Shown: positions 1-8,731 of the stretch, one piece after another | Layout of the letters: each line of letters begins with the position of its first letter | How positions within the stretch are numbered: position 1 is the first letter of the stretch | DNA from: Bradyrhizobium forestalis | Lineage (GTDB): Bacteria; Pseudomonadota; Alphaproteobacteria; Rhizobiales; Xanthobacteraceae | Assembly (NCBI RefSeq): GCF_002795245.1 | Contig: NZ_PGVG01000005.1 | Coordinates: 240,859 to 304,858, forward strand | DNA length: 64,000 nt | Direction: 5' to 3' | The notes under the pieces: model-generated | Told to the model about the DNA's origin: nothing | The model's input: the letters and a program-made list of their open reading frames with translations, nothing else | The model's database searches: none | Position numbers and translations under genes: made by a program

Positions 1-2718
1 CGTGGTCGAGCTGTAACCGCTCGCCTTCTGGACCACCTCGCTGGTGAGCACGCCGCTCGCGTCGTACCAGTCCGTCGTCTTGGTCCCATCGCTGCTCTGC
101 ACCAGCTTGAACGCCATGCTGCCGTCGGCGTGCTTGCGGATCAGCGTGGTGAGGAAGCCGGTCGCATCGTAGATGTCGTGCTCGGTCGTGTAGGTCTGGC
201 CGGTGATGTTGAAGAGATACACGTCCTTGCTGCCGTCGGCGTGGACGTCGGTCTCCTTGGTCCGCGTCCCCGCGGCATCATAGTTCGTGACGACGCTGCT
301 GCCGTCGGCGTTGATGACCTGGGTGTAGTCGAGGGTGCCGTCGGCATGCTCGCGGGTCACGGCCGTGACCTTGCCTGACGGATCGACGTGCTGGATCAGC
401 GTGGTGTAGCTCTGGCCGGTGATGCCATAGGCATAATTGTCCTGGCTGCCGTCGGCATTCTTGACATAGGTATTGGTCTTGGCGCCGTTGCTATAGAGGG
501 TCGTCGAGGTGGTGCCATCGGCCTTCTGCACCACTTCGCTGGGGAGGCTGCCGGCGGCATTGTACCAATCGGTCGTCTTGGTGCCGTCGGTCGTCTGGGC
601 CAGCTTGAAGGCGAGACTGCCGTCGCTGTGCAGGCGCGTCAGGTTGGTGAGGAAGCCGCTCGAATTGTAGACGTCGTGCTCGGTCGTGTAGTTCTGGCCG
701 GTGATGTTGTAGGTCCAGACGTCCTTGCTGTGATCGGCATGATACGTGGTCTCGCCCAGCTTGACGCCGGTGGCGCTATAGGTGGTGATCACGCTGCTGC
801 CGTCGCTGTTGTAGACTTGCGTCGAGTCCAGCGAGCCGTCGGCATGGCTGCGGGTCACGGAGGTGATCTTTCCCGTGGGGTCGAGGTGCTGCACCTGCGT
901 GGTGAAGCTCTTCCCCGTGATGTTGTAGGTGTAGTTGTCCTGCGAGCCGTCGGCGTTCTTGATATAGGCGGCGGTCTTCACGCCGTTCGTATAGAGCGTG
1001 GTGGAGTAATAACCGTCGGACTTCTGCACGACTTCGCTCAGAAGGGTGCCGGCCGTGTTGTAGGTGTCGGTGGTCCTGGTTGCGTCGGTGGCGACGTGAA
1101 CGAACTTCGTCTGCACGCCGGCGGTGTAGCTGATCAGGTCCTTTGAACCGTCGGTGTAGGCCACGGTGGTCGAGGTCGGCTGCCCGCTCGAATTGAGGCC
1201 GGTGTCGGACTTCGACAGCAGGTTTCCGCTGGTGTCATAGGTCTTCGTGTTGCTCCAGGTCGCGGCCGTATTCGTCACCGAGAACGAGTATCCGCCCTGG
1301 ATCTTGGACAGTGCGCTGCCGTAATGGGCGATGATGTAGTCCATCGTCGCCTTCGAAGCGACCGGCAGGACGTGCGAGTCCGTCAGCGTGATGCTCTGCA
1401 GCGCCGTCGACTTGCTGAGGTCGGACAGTTGCGGCACGATCTCGGCCGCGGTACCGCTGACGCTGGTCCGGGTGTCCGTGGGAGGCGGGGTGGTCGCGGG
1501 CGCGTCGATCTCGATGATCAGCGGATGATCGCTGACCGGAACGGTGATCGTGCTGACGTCGGTGTAGCTGGCGATCGCCGTGGTTCCCGTCAGCGTGTCG
1601 TACACCTTCACGGTATGATGGACCGCGCCGAGGTTCACCGTGACCGTCTGGGCCGCATTGGACACCTCGGTATCGGTCGCATCGTTCCAGAGCTTCGGCT
1701 CGGCCCAGACGACGAGCTCGTAGGCGCCGTTGCTCTTGCCGAGCACCATGCTGTTGCCCGAGGCGGGCATGTTGCTCAGGGGATAGTTCAATGGATCAGT
1801 CGGTTGCAGGCCGCCCTTGCCGTCGTCGGCCAGAATGGTCGTCAGATTATGAATCGCCGTCGCGGCGAGCTTCGGCGTGCCGTCGGAATTGAACAGTCCG
1901 AAGTTCGCCTCCGGGTTGGTATTGGCGGCGGAGGAGTCGCGGTCGAACATCTCGTAGAGATAGGTCGCGCTGACGCCGGCCTTGTAGGCATCGGCCAGCG
2001 TGTTCAGGACCGATTTGGCCTGCACCGTCTCGTTGACGCCGAGATATTGGGTGTTTGCCTGCGTGGTGTAGCCGGTTTCCGTGATGACCACGGGCTTTCC
2101 CGGTGCCGCGGTCATGACGGCGCTCAGCGTTGCCGCAATGGAGCTGCTGGGTGTCAGGCTGGTGCTGACATAGGCGTGCGCGTTGGCGTAGTCGACCGAG
2201 CCCGACATGTTGCCGAGCTGGCTGTAGCCTTGCGGATCGTTGTAGGCCAGTGACAGATTGTAGACGGGGATGCTGCCGAGCGCGGCGTTGGCATTGACGG
2301 CCTGGTAGAGCGCGCTCTGGAACTGGCCCGCGGCACTGAGGCTCGAGCTGCCATTGTAGCTGAAGGGCTGGTGGTTGGCCTCGTTGAGACCTTCGATGGC
2401 GCTGATGCTGCCCGGGTGGCTCGCCGCGAACTTCTCGAGCGAGGCGATGTACTTCTGAAGTCCGGTCGTGCCCGTCTGGGGCAGGGCGGACGATACCAGG
2501 AAGTCGAACTTGTAGCCGGCAGCGGCGAGGCCGTCGACCACCGGTTGTGCAGCCGGGCTGGTTCCCATCGCGTCGCGGAGATGGGTGACGCCGAGATACT
2601 CCAGGTCATCGGCCATCAGCGCGAGATTGTTGTAGCCGGTCCACCCGAAGCCGGCGTGCGTGTTGACGCCGATGGAGTTGACGAAGCCGTTGGCGGACAG
2701 GATGGTTTGATCTGACAT
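1..2718 (-). CDS. Partial large glycoside hydrolase with C-terminal 166-residue repeats
   Basis: The reading frame is open for 906 codons from the ATG at 2718 to the left edge, so the C-terminus is missing. Residues about 10-290 resemble a clan-A TIM-barrel glycosidase: an Asn-Glu pair (N112, E113, in EGLNEAN) fits the acid/base position and E214 (in VVITETGYT) fits the nucleophile. A beta-sandwich-like stretch follows at about 300-430. From about residue 500 the protein is built of Thr/Asp/Gly-rich repeats (YNITGQxYTT and HADGS motifs). The repeat period is 166 residues, exactly 498 bases, and each unit holds two half units of 72 and 94 residues. There is no signal peptide. Such proteins often end in RTX calcium-binding repeats and leave by type I secretion, but that end lies outside the window. 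The gene is downstream of, and co-oriented with, the polysaccharide cluster, so a role in trimming or releasing exopolysaccharide is inferred. The glycosidase assignment is fairly firm; the substrate is unknown. Confidence 0.8.
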   Translation of the reverse strand, partial: MSDQTILSANGFVNSIGVNTHAGFGWTGYNNLALMADDLEYLGVTHLRDAMGTSPAAQPVVDGLAAAGYKFDFLVSSALPQTGTTGLQKYIASLEKFAASHPGSISAIEGLNEANHQPFSYNGSSSLSAAGQFQSALYQAVNANAALGSIPVYNLSLAYNDPQGYSQLGNMSGSVDYANAHAYVSTSLTPSSSIAATLSAVMTAAPGKPVVITETGYTTQANTQYLGVNETVQAKSVLNTLADAYKAGVSATYLYEMFDRDSSAANTNPEANFGLFNSDGTPKLAATAIHNLTTILADDGKGGLQPTDPLNYPLSNMPASGNSMVLGKSNGAYELVVWAEPKLWNDATDTEVSNAAQTVTVNLGAVHHTVKVYDTLTGTTAIASYTDVSTITVPVSDHPLIIEIDAPATTPPPTDTRTSVSGTAAEIVPQLSDLSKSTALQSITLTDSHVLPVASKATMDYIIAHYGSALSKIQGGYSFSVTNTAATWSNTKTYDTSGNLLSKSDTGLNSSGQPTSTTVAYTDGSKDLISYTAGVQTKFVHVATDATRTTDTYNTAGTLLSEVVQKSDGYYSTTLYTNGVKTAAYIKNADGSQDNYTYNITGKSFTTQVQHLDPTGKITSVTRSHADGSLDSTQVYNSDGSSVITTYSATGVKLGETTYHADHSKDVWTYNITGQNYTTEHDVYNSSGFLTNLTRLHSDGSLAFKLAQTTDGTKTTDWYNAAGSLPSEVVQKADGTTSTTLYSNGAKTNTYVKNADGSQDNYAYGITGQSYTTLIQHVDPSGKVTAVTREHADGTLDYTQVINADGSSVVTNYDAAGTRTKETDVHADGSKDVYLFNITGQTYTTEHDIYDATGFLTTLIRKHADGSMAFKLVQSSDGTKTTDWYDASGVLTSEVVQKASGYSSTT
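191..1120 (-). repeat. Intragenic 498-bp tandem repeats
   Basis: Equivalent codons recur at 191 and 689 and at 407 and 905, each exactly 498 bases apart. The two kinds of half unit are offset by 216 bases. The copies have diverged at many third positions but keep the protein pattern, so the repeat is coding and not recent. The array continues beyond the left edge. Confidence 0.75.
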
Positions 2719-3156
2719 TGCACACTCGAGTTTCAGCGCGAACGAAATTGCTCGCAGGGATTTGCGTTCAACCTTCTCTGTCGAGTGTGAATTTCAGATA
2801 AAAATGGAAGCTACAAATCGCGAGCGAACTGGGTTCCTCGTGCAGGAACTGATTTGCTCATGTCGCAGCAGAATATTGATGCGATGCCGGTGCAGGATGG
2901 CGTGAGGAAGGCACTTTCAAGATTTTCGCGTTTTGCACTGCTGAATGTATGCGCAAGCTGTGCGAATTGGATTCCATACGACAGTTTTGCAAAGGAACAT
3001 GCGGCACGCTTGCAGTCGTCGTCGGCCAAGAGCTCTGCTGTGTCCGCAATCCAACGGGGTCTCATCGCGCAGTCCGGAGTTCCTGCACAGGATGTTTGCA
3101 GATGCCGTTTCTATGAGCGGTTAAAGTATAGGATATGCCCGCGACGGTTGTGGAAA
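2719..3156. other. Intergenic stretch without a convincing gene
   Basis: This stretch of more than 400 bases separates the repeat glycosidase from the flippase gene. It is less GC-rich than its surroundings and should hold the promoter of the glycosidase. Several short open frames exist on both strands, but none has a domain, a good ribosome site or typical codon use. Confidence 0.5.
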
Positions 3157-3177
3157 CTGGTTCCGTATCGGAACCAG
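3157..3177 (-). terminator. Hairpin downstream of the flippase gene
   Basis: A perfect inverted repeat with 9-base arms (CTGGTTCCG / CGGAACCAG) and a 3-base loop lies 27 bases after the flippase stop codon. On the minus strand it is followed by TTT. It would end the glycosyltransferase-flippase transcript, separating it from the repeat glycosidase. The U tract is short, so termination may be partial. Confidence 0.5.
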
Positions 3178-3203
3178 GATCGCAGACTGTTGGATGCGGC
3201 GAA

Positions 3204-4595
3204 TCAGCTGCGGCGGGCGAGCATGAGAAAGTCGCCGCGCCACGCGATGACCGCCGTTGCGAGCGCAGCGATCGCGATCTTGCCGGCGAGCCATGCTGCG
3301 GGCTCGGTCGGCATCGAACCGAGCGAGCCGATCAGGATTGCGGCCACCAACGCCTGCATGACCAACGGCCAGCGCGGGAATGCCTCGAACCGCAGCGTCG
3401 GACCGAGCGCGACCAGGATCGTTGCAAGGGTGGCGAGCGAAGCACAGTTCACCGCCCCCCGCGGCGACAGGCCGGCCGACACCGCGATCAGGGAGAGGGC
3501 CACGACGATGGCGAGCTGGCCGGCCGCGACCAGGACCAGCCTGGTCGCCAGCTTCTCGAGATGGGGGACAACCGCGATCGTCGCCTGCAAATGGGTATGC
3601 AGGAAATAGAAGGCGGCGATCGCAGGCGCCGTCTGAAGGAATCCACCCAGGCTCTCCTGCGGCACCAGGATCCGGGCTGCATCTGGAATGAAGCCGACCA
3701 GCCCGCCGAGCAGCACGAGGGTCGTGCAGATCATGAACTCGAACATGCGCCGCGCCGATTGCACTGATTTTGTGCCGGGCCCGTGCTCGAAATCGTTGAC
3801 CACCTCGGGATAGCTCACGGTGTGGATCGCCGCATTGAGGACCCAGAAGGGGCGCTGCAGCAGGTCGAGCGCGATCGAGAATCCGGCGCCAGCCCCCGTC
3901 GCACCCAGCCGGCCGATGACGATGACACGGAGCAGCACCGGCACCGACAAATGGATAACGGACGCGCCTGCGGCGAGCATGCCGTAGCGGGAGAAATCCT
4001 TCCAGTCGGCGAGCATCGTCCGCAGCGAAACGCGCTCGAGGGGGGTGCGATAGGCCACCAGCCCGGCGACGAGGCCCAGCGCGTGGCCCGCGCTAACGCC
4101 GAGCAGCGCCGCTTCGGCCGTTCCTGAAATCGCGGCTCCCGCGGCGGCCCCGGTCAGAAGAGCGGTGGCCCGAAACGCAAGAAGAGAGGACGCGATGCCC
4201 AGCCGATCGGACAGTCGGACCGACAGGAAATAGAGATCCGTCAGCCCCTGGAGCACGGATATGCCGAGGCCCAGCGCGATGATCCCTGTCGGGAGCGCGC
4301 TGGCCAGGGATGCGCAGCTCCCGATCACGACGAGCGCGCCCGCACTCGACAGGCCTGCCGCAAACAGCGACCACCTCAGCCGCGCCGCCTTGTTCTCCCT
4401 CGCCGCCGCCAGAAAGCGCAGTCCGGCAAGCTGCAGCCACTCGAACATCAGGACGCAGAGTAATTGGCTCGAGGCCAGCGTGAAGGAGAAACTGGTGTAG
4501 GCGGCGGCGGGCAGCAGATGGCTGATCGCGAAGATCAGGATAATCGCCGCGGCACTCTGATAGACGTAGCCCGCCATCGCGAGGAGGCGTGTCAT
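3204..4595 (-). CDS. Wzx-like polysaccharide flippase / MATE-type membrane protein
   Basis: This 463-residue protein is almost entirely hydrophobic, with about 12 predicted membrane helices beginning at residue 5. The size and even spacing of helices match polysaccharide exporters of the MOP superfamily (Wzx/RfbX type), which flip undecaprenyl-linked oligosaccharide across the inner membrane. Charged positions are mostly confined to short loops. The start codon overlaps the stop of the upstream glycosyltransferase by four bases, so the two are translationally coupled. Among glycosyltransferases, a repeat-unit flippase is the natural reading. No Wzy polymerase or Wzc-like protein is visible in the window. 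The family is fairly sure; the substrate cannot be read from sequence. Confidence 0.75.
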   Translation of the reverse strand: MTRLLAMAGYVYQSAAAIILIFAISHLLPAAAYTSFSFTLASSQLLCVLMFEWLQLAGLRFLAAARENKAARLRWSLFAAGLSSAGALVVIGSCASLASALPTGIIALGLGISVLQGLTDLYFLSVRLSDRLGIASSLLAFRATALLTGAAAGAAISGTAEAALLGVSAGHALGLVAGLVAYRTPLERVSLRTMLADWKDFSRYGMLAAGASVIHLSVPVLLRVIVIGRLGATGAGAGFSIALDLLQRPFWVLNAAIHTVSYPEVVNDFEHGPGTKSVQSARRMFEFMICTTLVLLGGLVGFIPDAARILVPQESLGGFLQTAPAIAAFYFLHTHLQATIAVVPHLEKLATRLVLVAAGQLAIVVALSLIAVSAGLSPRGAVNCASLATLATILVALGPTLRFEAFPRWPLVMQALVAAILIGSLGSMPTEPAAWLAGKIAIAALATAVIAWRGDFLMLARRS

Positions 4596-5866
4596 CTCGG
4601 AATGAGGCGCTCCTTGCCGAGGGTCGGCCCCTGTGGCGCTTCAGTCGTTGCTGCGCGCATGCGCGACATCCGCTGCTCGCGCAATTGCTCATACAGGTTC
4701 TTGTATGAAGACAGCACGTCGGCAAATATCCACTTGTTGGTATCGGCGATCAGGCGTCGGCTGATCTCGTCGATCTTGTGCGGATCTGACGCGACTGCGA
4801 GCATGCTATTGGCCAGGGATTGTGGATCAGCGTCGGTCAGCCAGCCCGTCACGCCATGCTCGATGACTTCGGGCATGCCGCCGAAGCGCGTTCCGAGCAG
4901 CGGCCTGCCGGCCGCCTTGGCGTCTGCGACGACCAGTGGACCGGGGTCGTGCCAGATCGACGGCGCGATCACCACGTCGACTTGCTTGTAGAAATCGTCC
5001 GGCACCACGAAGCCCATGAACTCGATTCGCGCATGCGGCGCGAGCGCCCTGAGGCGGCGTTGCTCCTCCTCGCTGACACGGCCGGCGATCATCATCCGGA
5101 TGCGATCGCGGGGCAGCAGGGCAAGGGCCCGCATGAGGTTGTCGATGCCCTTCTCCTCCGTGAGGCGGCCGATGAACCCGAACGTCACTTCCGTGGTGCA
5201 GATCGGGCGAGGATAGGGCGCGCGCGGCGGCTCGGTCGACGCGTTGCGGATCACGGTACGGATCGGCGTCTCCGCGAACATGCCCATGTCGGTATGAATC
5301 GACAGCACACGCTCGCTCACGCCGACCACGGCGCTCAGCCAGTGCGTGGCCCGCTTGCGATGAAAGGTCAGGATTCCGCAGCTCGTGCAGGTGTGCTCGC
5401 AGGACCGTCCCTTGTCGAAGCGCGAGCAGCGCGGACAGGTCAGGTAATAGTCGTGAAGCGTATGCAGCACCGGCACGCCGAGCTGGGCGGCAACGCGCCA
5501 GATCGCGGTGGTGAGACCCGACAAATTGTTGGAGTGCAGGACATCCGGCTTGAAGGCCTGGATTCGCTCCGCGATCAGGGGCGCCTGCATCTGCCAGTCG
5601 TCGACCGCGTGCCAGATGCTGCGTAAGGCGGCGTTCTTCTGCTCCGTGAAGGGCAGATAGACGTTCCGCACCGGCGCGGAATAGACGTTGATGCCGTTGC
5701 AGCTTTCACGCTCCTGCGCAGGGGACGATTCGGCCCGGATCACCTCCACCTCATCACCGCGCTGCACCAGGCCTTCGGCGAAACGTCGCGCGAAGATCTC
5801 TGCACCGCCAACGATCTTTGGTGCCAGAGGCGTCGGATAAAGCGTGGACGTCAAAAGAACTTTCAT
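4592..5866 (-). CDS. GT4 family glycosyltransferase with Cys-rich insert
   Basis: This 424-residue protein has the GT-B fold of family 4. The N-terminal domain opens with MKVLLTSTLYPT and a glycine-rich acceptor loop (KIVGGAEIFAR). The C-terminal nucleotide-sugar domain starts near residue 225 (FGFIGRLTEEKGID). In the donor-site motif the two usual glutamates of the E-x7-E pattern appear to be Asp (HDPGPLVVADA). A cysteine-rich stretch near residues 144-163 (CPRC, CEHTC, TSC) could bind a metal, as in some GT4 members. It is coupled to the flippase by a 4-base overlap. It probably adds a sugar to a lipid-linked repeat unit at the cytoplasmic face. Donor and acceptor are unknown. Confidence 0.8.
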   Translation of the reverse strand: MKVLLTSTLYPTPLAPKIVGGAEIFARRFAEGLVQRGDEVEVIRAESSPAQERESCNGINVYSAPVRNVYLPFTEQKNAALRSIWHAVDDWQMQAPLIAERIQAFKPDVLHSNNLSGLTTAIWRVAAQLGVPVLHTLHDYYLTCPRCSRFDKGRSCEHTCTSCGILTFHRKRATHWLSAVVGVSERVLSIHTDMGMFAETPIRTVIRNASTEPPRAPYPRPICTTEVTFGFIGRLTEEKGIDNLMRALALLPRDRIRMMIAGRVSEEEQRRLRALAPHARIEFMGFVVPDDFYKQVDVVIAPSIWHDPGPLVVADAKAAGRPLLGTRFGGMPEVIEHGVTGWLTDADPQSLANSMLAVASDPHKIDEISRRLIADTNKWIFADVLSSYKNLYEQLREQRMSRMRAATTEAPQGPTLGKERLIPR

Positions 5867-5895
5867 CGCATAACCTCATGTCTGCAAAATCGCGC

Positions 5896-7230
5896 CTATC
5901 GCGCCGGACGTATCTCCAGGGCGGGAATGGCACCGCTGTTGGCTGCAATAAGAACCGGCGTGCTCGAAACCGGAATCCAGGCCCCGGATGCGGGTCTTGC
6001 GGCCGCATCGCACGGCAGTGCATAGGTTGCGCCTTGCCCATCGCCCTTGAGCCGCATTTCGTAACGTCGATCCGGAGCCTCGGACCAGACCGCAACTCTG
6101 CCGCCGGACGCCGTTGATGCATTGATCGACACGACGCCGCTGGCGAGCTCTCGTCGCTCGGCAGTCAGGCTGGAGCGAATGAAAGCCCAGGCGCCCTGGG
6201 CCGCACAGGCGACCGGCTTTGGCGAATTGTCGAAGCGATAGAGGCCGAAATTGTGCTCCAGCTCCGATGGATTCTTGCCGCTGTCCTTGAGCTCGTAGAT
6301 CCAGATTCCCTTGAGCCAGCGCGTCGCGGTCGACGCCCACAGGATGAGCTGCGCCGTATTGTCGGCCTGGGCCTGTTCGCTGACGCCGCATTTGTTGGTG
6401 GCCGTGGTCCAGCCGGTCTCGGTGACATAGATCGGGAAGTCGGGATTGCCGCTCGCCTGGCCGACGAGCCGGTGAAACGCCGTGAGCCGCTCGATGATCT
6501 CGGCCGAGGTGCGTTTGCTCGGGCCCATGCAGAAATTGTAGAGATGGATCGAAGCGCCGTCGGCATATTGCAGAATGCCGGTCCGCAGCATCTTCTCCGT
6601 CCATGTCCAGCCCGGATCGTCGCCAAGCGCTCCGACCAGGAACGGCGCATTCGGCGCAACCCGCTTGACCGCCGGTCGCGTGGCCTCGGCAAGCGCCAGA
6701 TAGTTCTCCGGTGAGAAGGCCGCATCCTTTTTCGCCGCCAGGTTCCACTCGTTCCAGAGCTCGAAGAGGGGATGCTGCGCCACGACGGATTGCGCCGCCG
6801 CCGCAGCATAATCGGCGAACCGCTGCCGCGCCTCATCTGTCGTCGGCGGCGAGGAGTTCGGAACGAGATGATGGCCGAAGGCGAGGATCAGGAGGGGACG
6901 TGCGACGCCGGATTTGACTTGCGCCTCGAGCCTGCCGAGCCTGGGTGTGAAGCCCATCCGGCGCCCCCCCACCTCGAAATCGGACCAGGGAAAATCGTCG
7001 CGGAAGGCGTTGAGGCCGAGTTGCTTGATCTGGGCGATGTTCTCCGCAGGCACGTATCCCCGCGCGCTCACCGGCCCGCCCAGCCCCTGATGGGTGCCGA
7101 CACCGAGCAGGAATCGCGTGTCGAGCGGTTGAGCGTGCTGAGCGCAGGCCGGGACCGACAGAAGAATGAACGAGATGAGGCCCGCGAGGCCGAGGACACT
7201 GTCGCGAACCAAGGTGCGTGGGCGTGTCAT
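5896..7230 (-). CDS. Secreted GH39/PslG-like glycoside hydrolase
   Basis: This 444-residue protein starts with a Sec signal peptide (positive N-terminus, hydrophobic stretch at about 12-28, cleavage near ACA-QH at 30). A TIM-barrel glycosidase domain follows. N160-E161 (FELWNEWN) is the likely acid/base site and E271 (IYVTETGWT) the nucleophile. The layout resembles GH39 enzymes such as PslG, a periplasmic endoglycosidase inside a Pseudomonas exopolysaccharide cluster. Here too the gene sits between glycosyltransferase genes and is co-oriented with them. The inferred role is to cut stray polymer in the periplasm or set chain length. The glycosidase class is well supported by the two motifs; the GH39 family assignment is tentative. 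Confidence 0.75.
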   Translation of the reverse strand: MTRPRTLVRDSVLGLAGLISFILLSVPACAQHAQPLDTRFLLGVGTHQGLGGPVSARGYVPAENIAQIKQLGLNAFRDDFPWSDFEVGGRRMGFTPRLGRLEAQVKSGVARPLLILAFGHHLVPNSSPPTTDEARQRFADYAAAAAQSVVAQHPLFELWNEWNLAAKKDAAFSPENYLALAEATRPAVKRVAPNAPFLVGALGDDPGWTWTEKMLRTGILQYADGASIHLYNFCMGPSKRTSAEIIERLTAFHRLVGQASGNPDFPIYVTETGWTTATNKCGVSEQAQADNTAQLILWASTATRWLKGIWIYELKDSGKNPSELEHNFGLYRFDNSPKPVACAAQGAWAFIRSSLTAERRELASGVVSINASTASGGRVAVWSEAPDRRYEMRLKGDGQGATYALPCDAAARPASGAWIPVSSTPVLIAANSGAIPALEIRPAR

Positions 7231-7339
7231 GGTCTAGATCATGCTCACGCGCGATGCACTGGCGGTGATATCAAGCCCGGCCCAGGGCATCGCCATCGCG
7301 ACTTCCGGCATCTGCGAGGGCAAGCGTGCATGTTGATCA

Positions 7340-8518
7340 TCAGAAATTCTTGGAGAGATCCGACTGCAGCCCCGCCTTCGCTTCGACGGGTGCGCGGTCG
7401 TCCTGAAGGAGCTCGGCATAGACCTGCTGCAATTGTCCATGCGTCTTCTGAACGTCATACAGCTGCTTGAAGCGGTCGTAGCCGCGCTGCCCAAGCACCT
7501 TGAGATCGAGATCGAGCGCTCGCCGGAAACCGTCGACGAGCGGCTGAACGGCGACGGGCTCGCAAAGCACGCCGGTGACGCCGTCGACGACGATCTCGGG
7601 CAATGCGCCGCTGCGGAACGCCAGGATGGGCTTGGCCGCGCGCATCGCCTCCAGGGCAACGAGACCGAAGGCTTCCCATCGTGACGGAATCACGACGAGG
7701 TCGGCGGCCTCGAGCTGGGTCTCGATGGCCGGGCGGTCCAGCCAGCCCAGCAGGGACACGTTGGACGGGACCGTCGGGCCCTCATACTTGTTGACGACGG
7801 AGGCGCCGACCATGCGGACGTCGAGGACGTCCTCGAGCGCGCGAGCCGCTTCGATCAGAAGATCAAAGCCCTTCTGCCGGTCCAGGCGTCCGATGAAAAG
7901 GACCTTGACCTTCTTGGAAGTCCAGTCCGCCGCGACGGGCTGCGGCGAGCGGCTCTTCGAGATGCCATTGTGGACGATGGTGAGGCGATCGGCGGGAATT
8001 CCCGCGCGGACCGCTTCATTGAACTCGTCGCCGGAGATGCAGATGATTCGGTCCGACGTGCGCGCGAGAAGGTTCTCCGCCGCCTTTGTCATCACATGAC
8101 TGAGGCGGCCGGTCTCGCGCGAGAACGCCCAGCCGTGCGGACAATAGACGACGCGCGGTCCGCCCGAGCGGGCCGCCAGTGCGGGCCGAAGCACGAGGCC
8201 TGCAAACGAGGAATGCAGGTGCACCACGTCCGGTCTGAAGGCATCCAGCGCCTGCATGCTTGCGCGCAACATCTGGAACAGCCCGGCGACGCTGCGGCCG
8301 GATCGCTCGAACGTCGTAATCTGGTTGTCATCGATCGCGCCGAGATCGCGACGATGATCCGACGGCACGACATAGTGCACGTTCTCGGCGCCGAAGCTCG
8401 CCTGTTGCTGTGGATGCAACTCGTTCAGATAGCTCGCAATCCCGCCACGGATCGTCTCGGCGACGTGCAGCACTTTCAAAGTCTGCCTCGCATAAGGCTG
8501 CGTCGGAGAGCCGGACAT
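7340..8518 (-). CDS. GT4 family glycosyltransferase
   Basis: This 392-residue GT-B glycosyltransferase has the usual N-terminal acceptor signature (LKVLHVAETIRGGIASYL) and a C-terminal donor domain beginning KVLFIGRLDRQKGFD. The donor motif is classical, with both glutamates of E-x7-E present in RWEAFGLVALEAM, followed by GALPEIV. It lacks a signal peptide and should work at the cytoplasmic face of the inner membrane. The gap to the next gene downstream is about 109 bases. It lies between another GT4 gene and the PslG-like glycosidase, which supports a role in repeat-unit assembly. The sugar specificity cannot be told. Confidence 0.82.
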   Translation of the reverse strand: MSGSPTQPYARQTLKVLHVAETIRGGIASYLNELHPQQQASFGAENVHYVVPSDHRRDLGAIDDNQITTFERSGRSVAGLFQMLRASMQALDAFRPDVVHLHSSFAGLVLRPALAARSGGPRVVYCPHGWAFSRETGRLSHVMTKAAENLLARTSDRIICISGDEFNEAVRAGIPADRLTIVHNGISKSRSPQPVAADWTSKKVKVLFIGRLDRQKGFDLLIEAARALEDVLDVRMVGASVVNKYEGPTVPSNVSLLGWLDRPAIETQLEAADLVVIPSRWEAFGLVALEAMRAAKPILAFRSGALPEIVVDGVTGVLCEPVAVQPLVDGFRRALDLDLKVLGQRGYDRFKQLYDVQKTHGQLQQVYAELLQDDRAPVEAKAGLQSDLSKNF

Positions 8519-8731
8519 CGTGGATCCCTGTTTTGAGCTTCACTGATGGCGGCACAGTTCCTCGAATACGTAGCGATATTGGGGCGGCGATGTGGTGATG
8601 TTGCGCCAAGGGCTTCGTGCTTGCGGTCACCCGCAGGAACGAAAGAATTTCATGGAACTAAGCAAAGAGCAGTGAGTTGCAAATCGTTTGTGCAAAAACC
8701 ATTGCGCGCGACAGGCGAGCTGCGTCGAATT
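8519..8731. other. Intergenic region between two glycosyltransferase genes
   Basis: These 213 bases separate two co-oriented genes. The part at 8640-8715 is comparatively A/T-rich. No gene or hairpin stands out. A promoter for the downstream genes is possible but no clear box can be named. Confidence 0.35.

Noticed and set aside
388..2253. Long open frames on the plus strand inside the left-edge gene.
   Set aside because: They are antisense to the repeat glycosidase, are rich in Arg/Ala/Val/Gly and show no domain. The minus-strand frame is open throughout and has clear motifs.
2811..3065. An 84-codon frame on the minus strand, and overlapping plus-strand frames, in the gap after the glycosidase gene.
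   Set aside because: No ribosome site, no domain and atypical composition; better left as non-coding.
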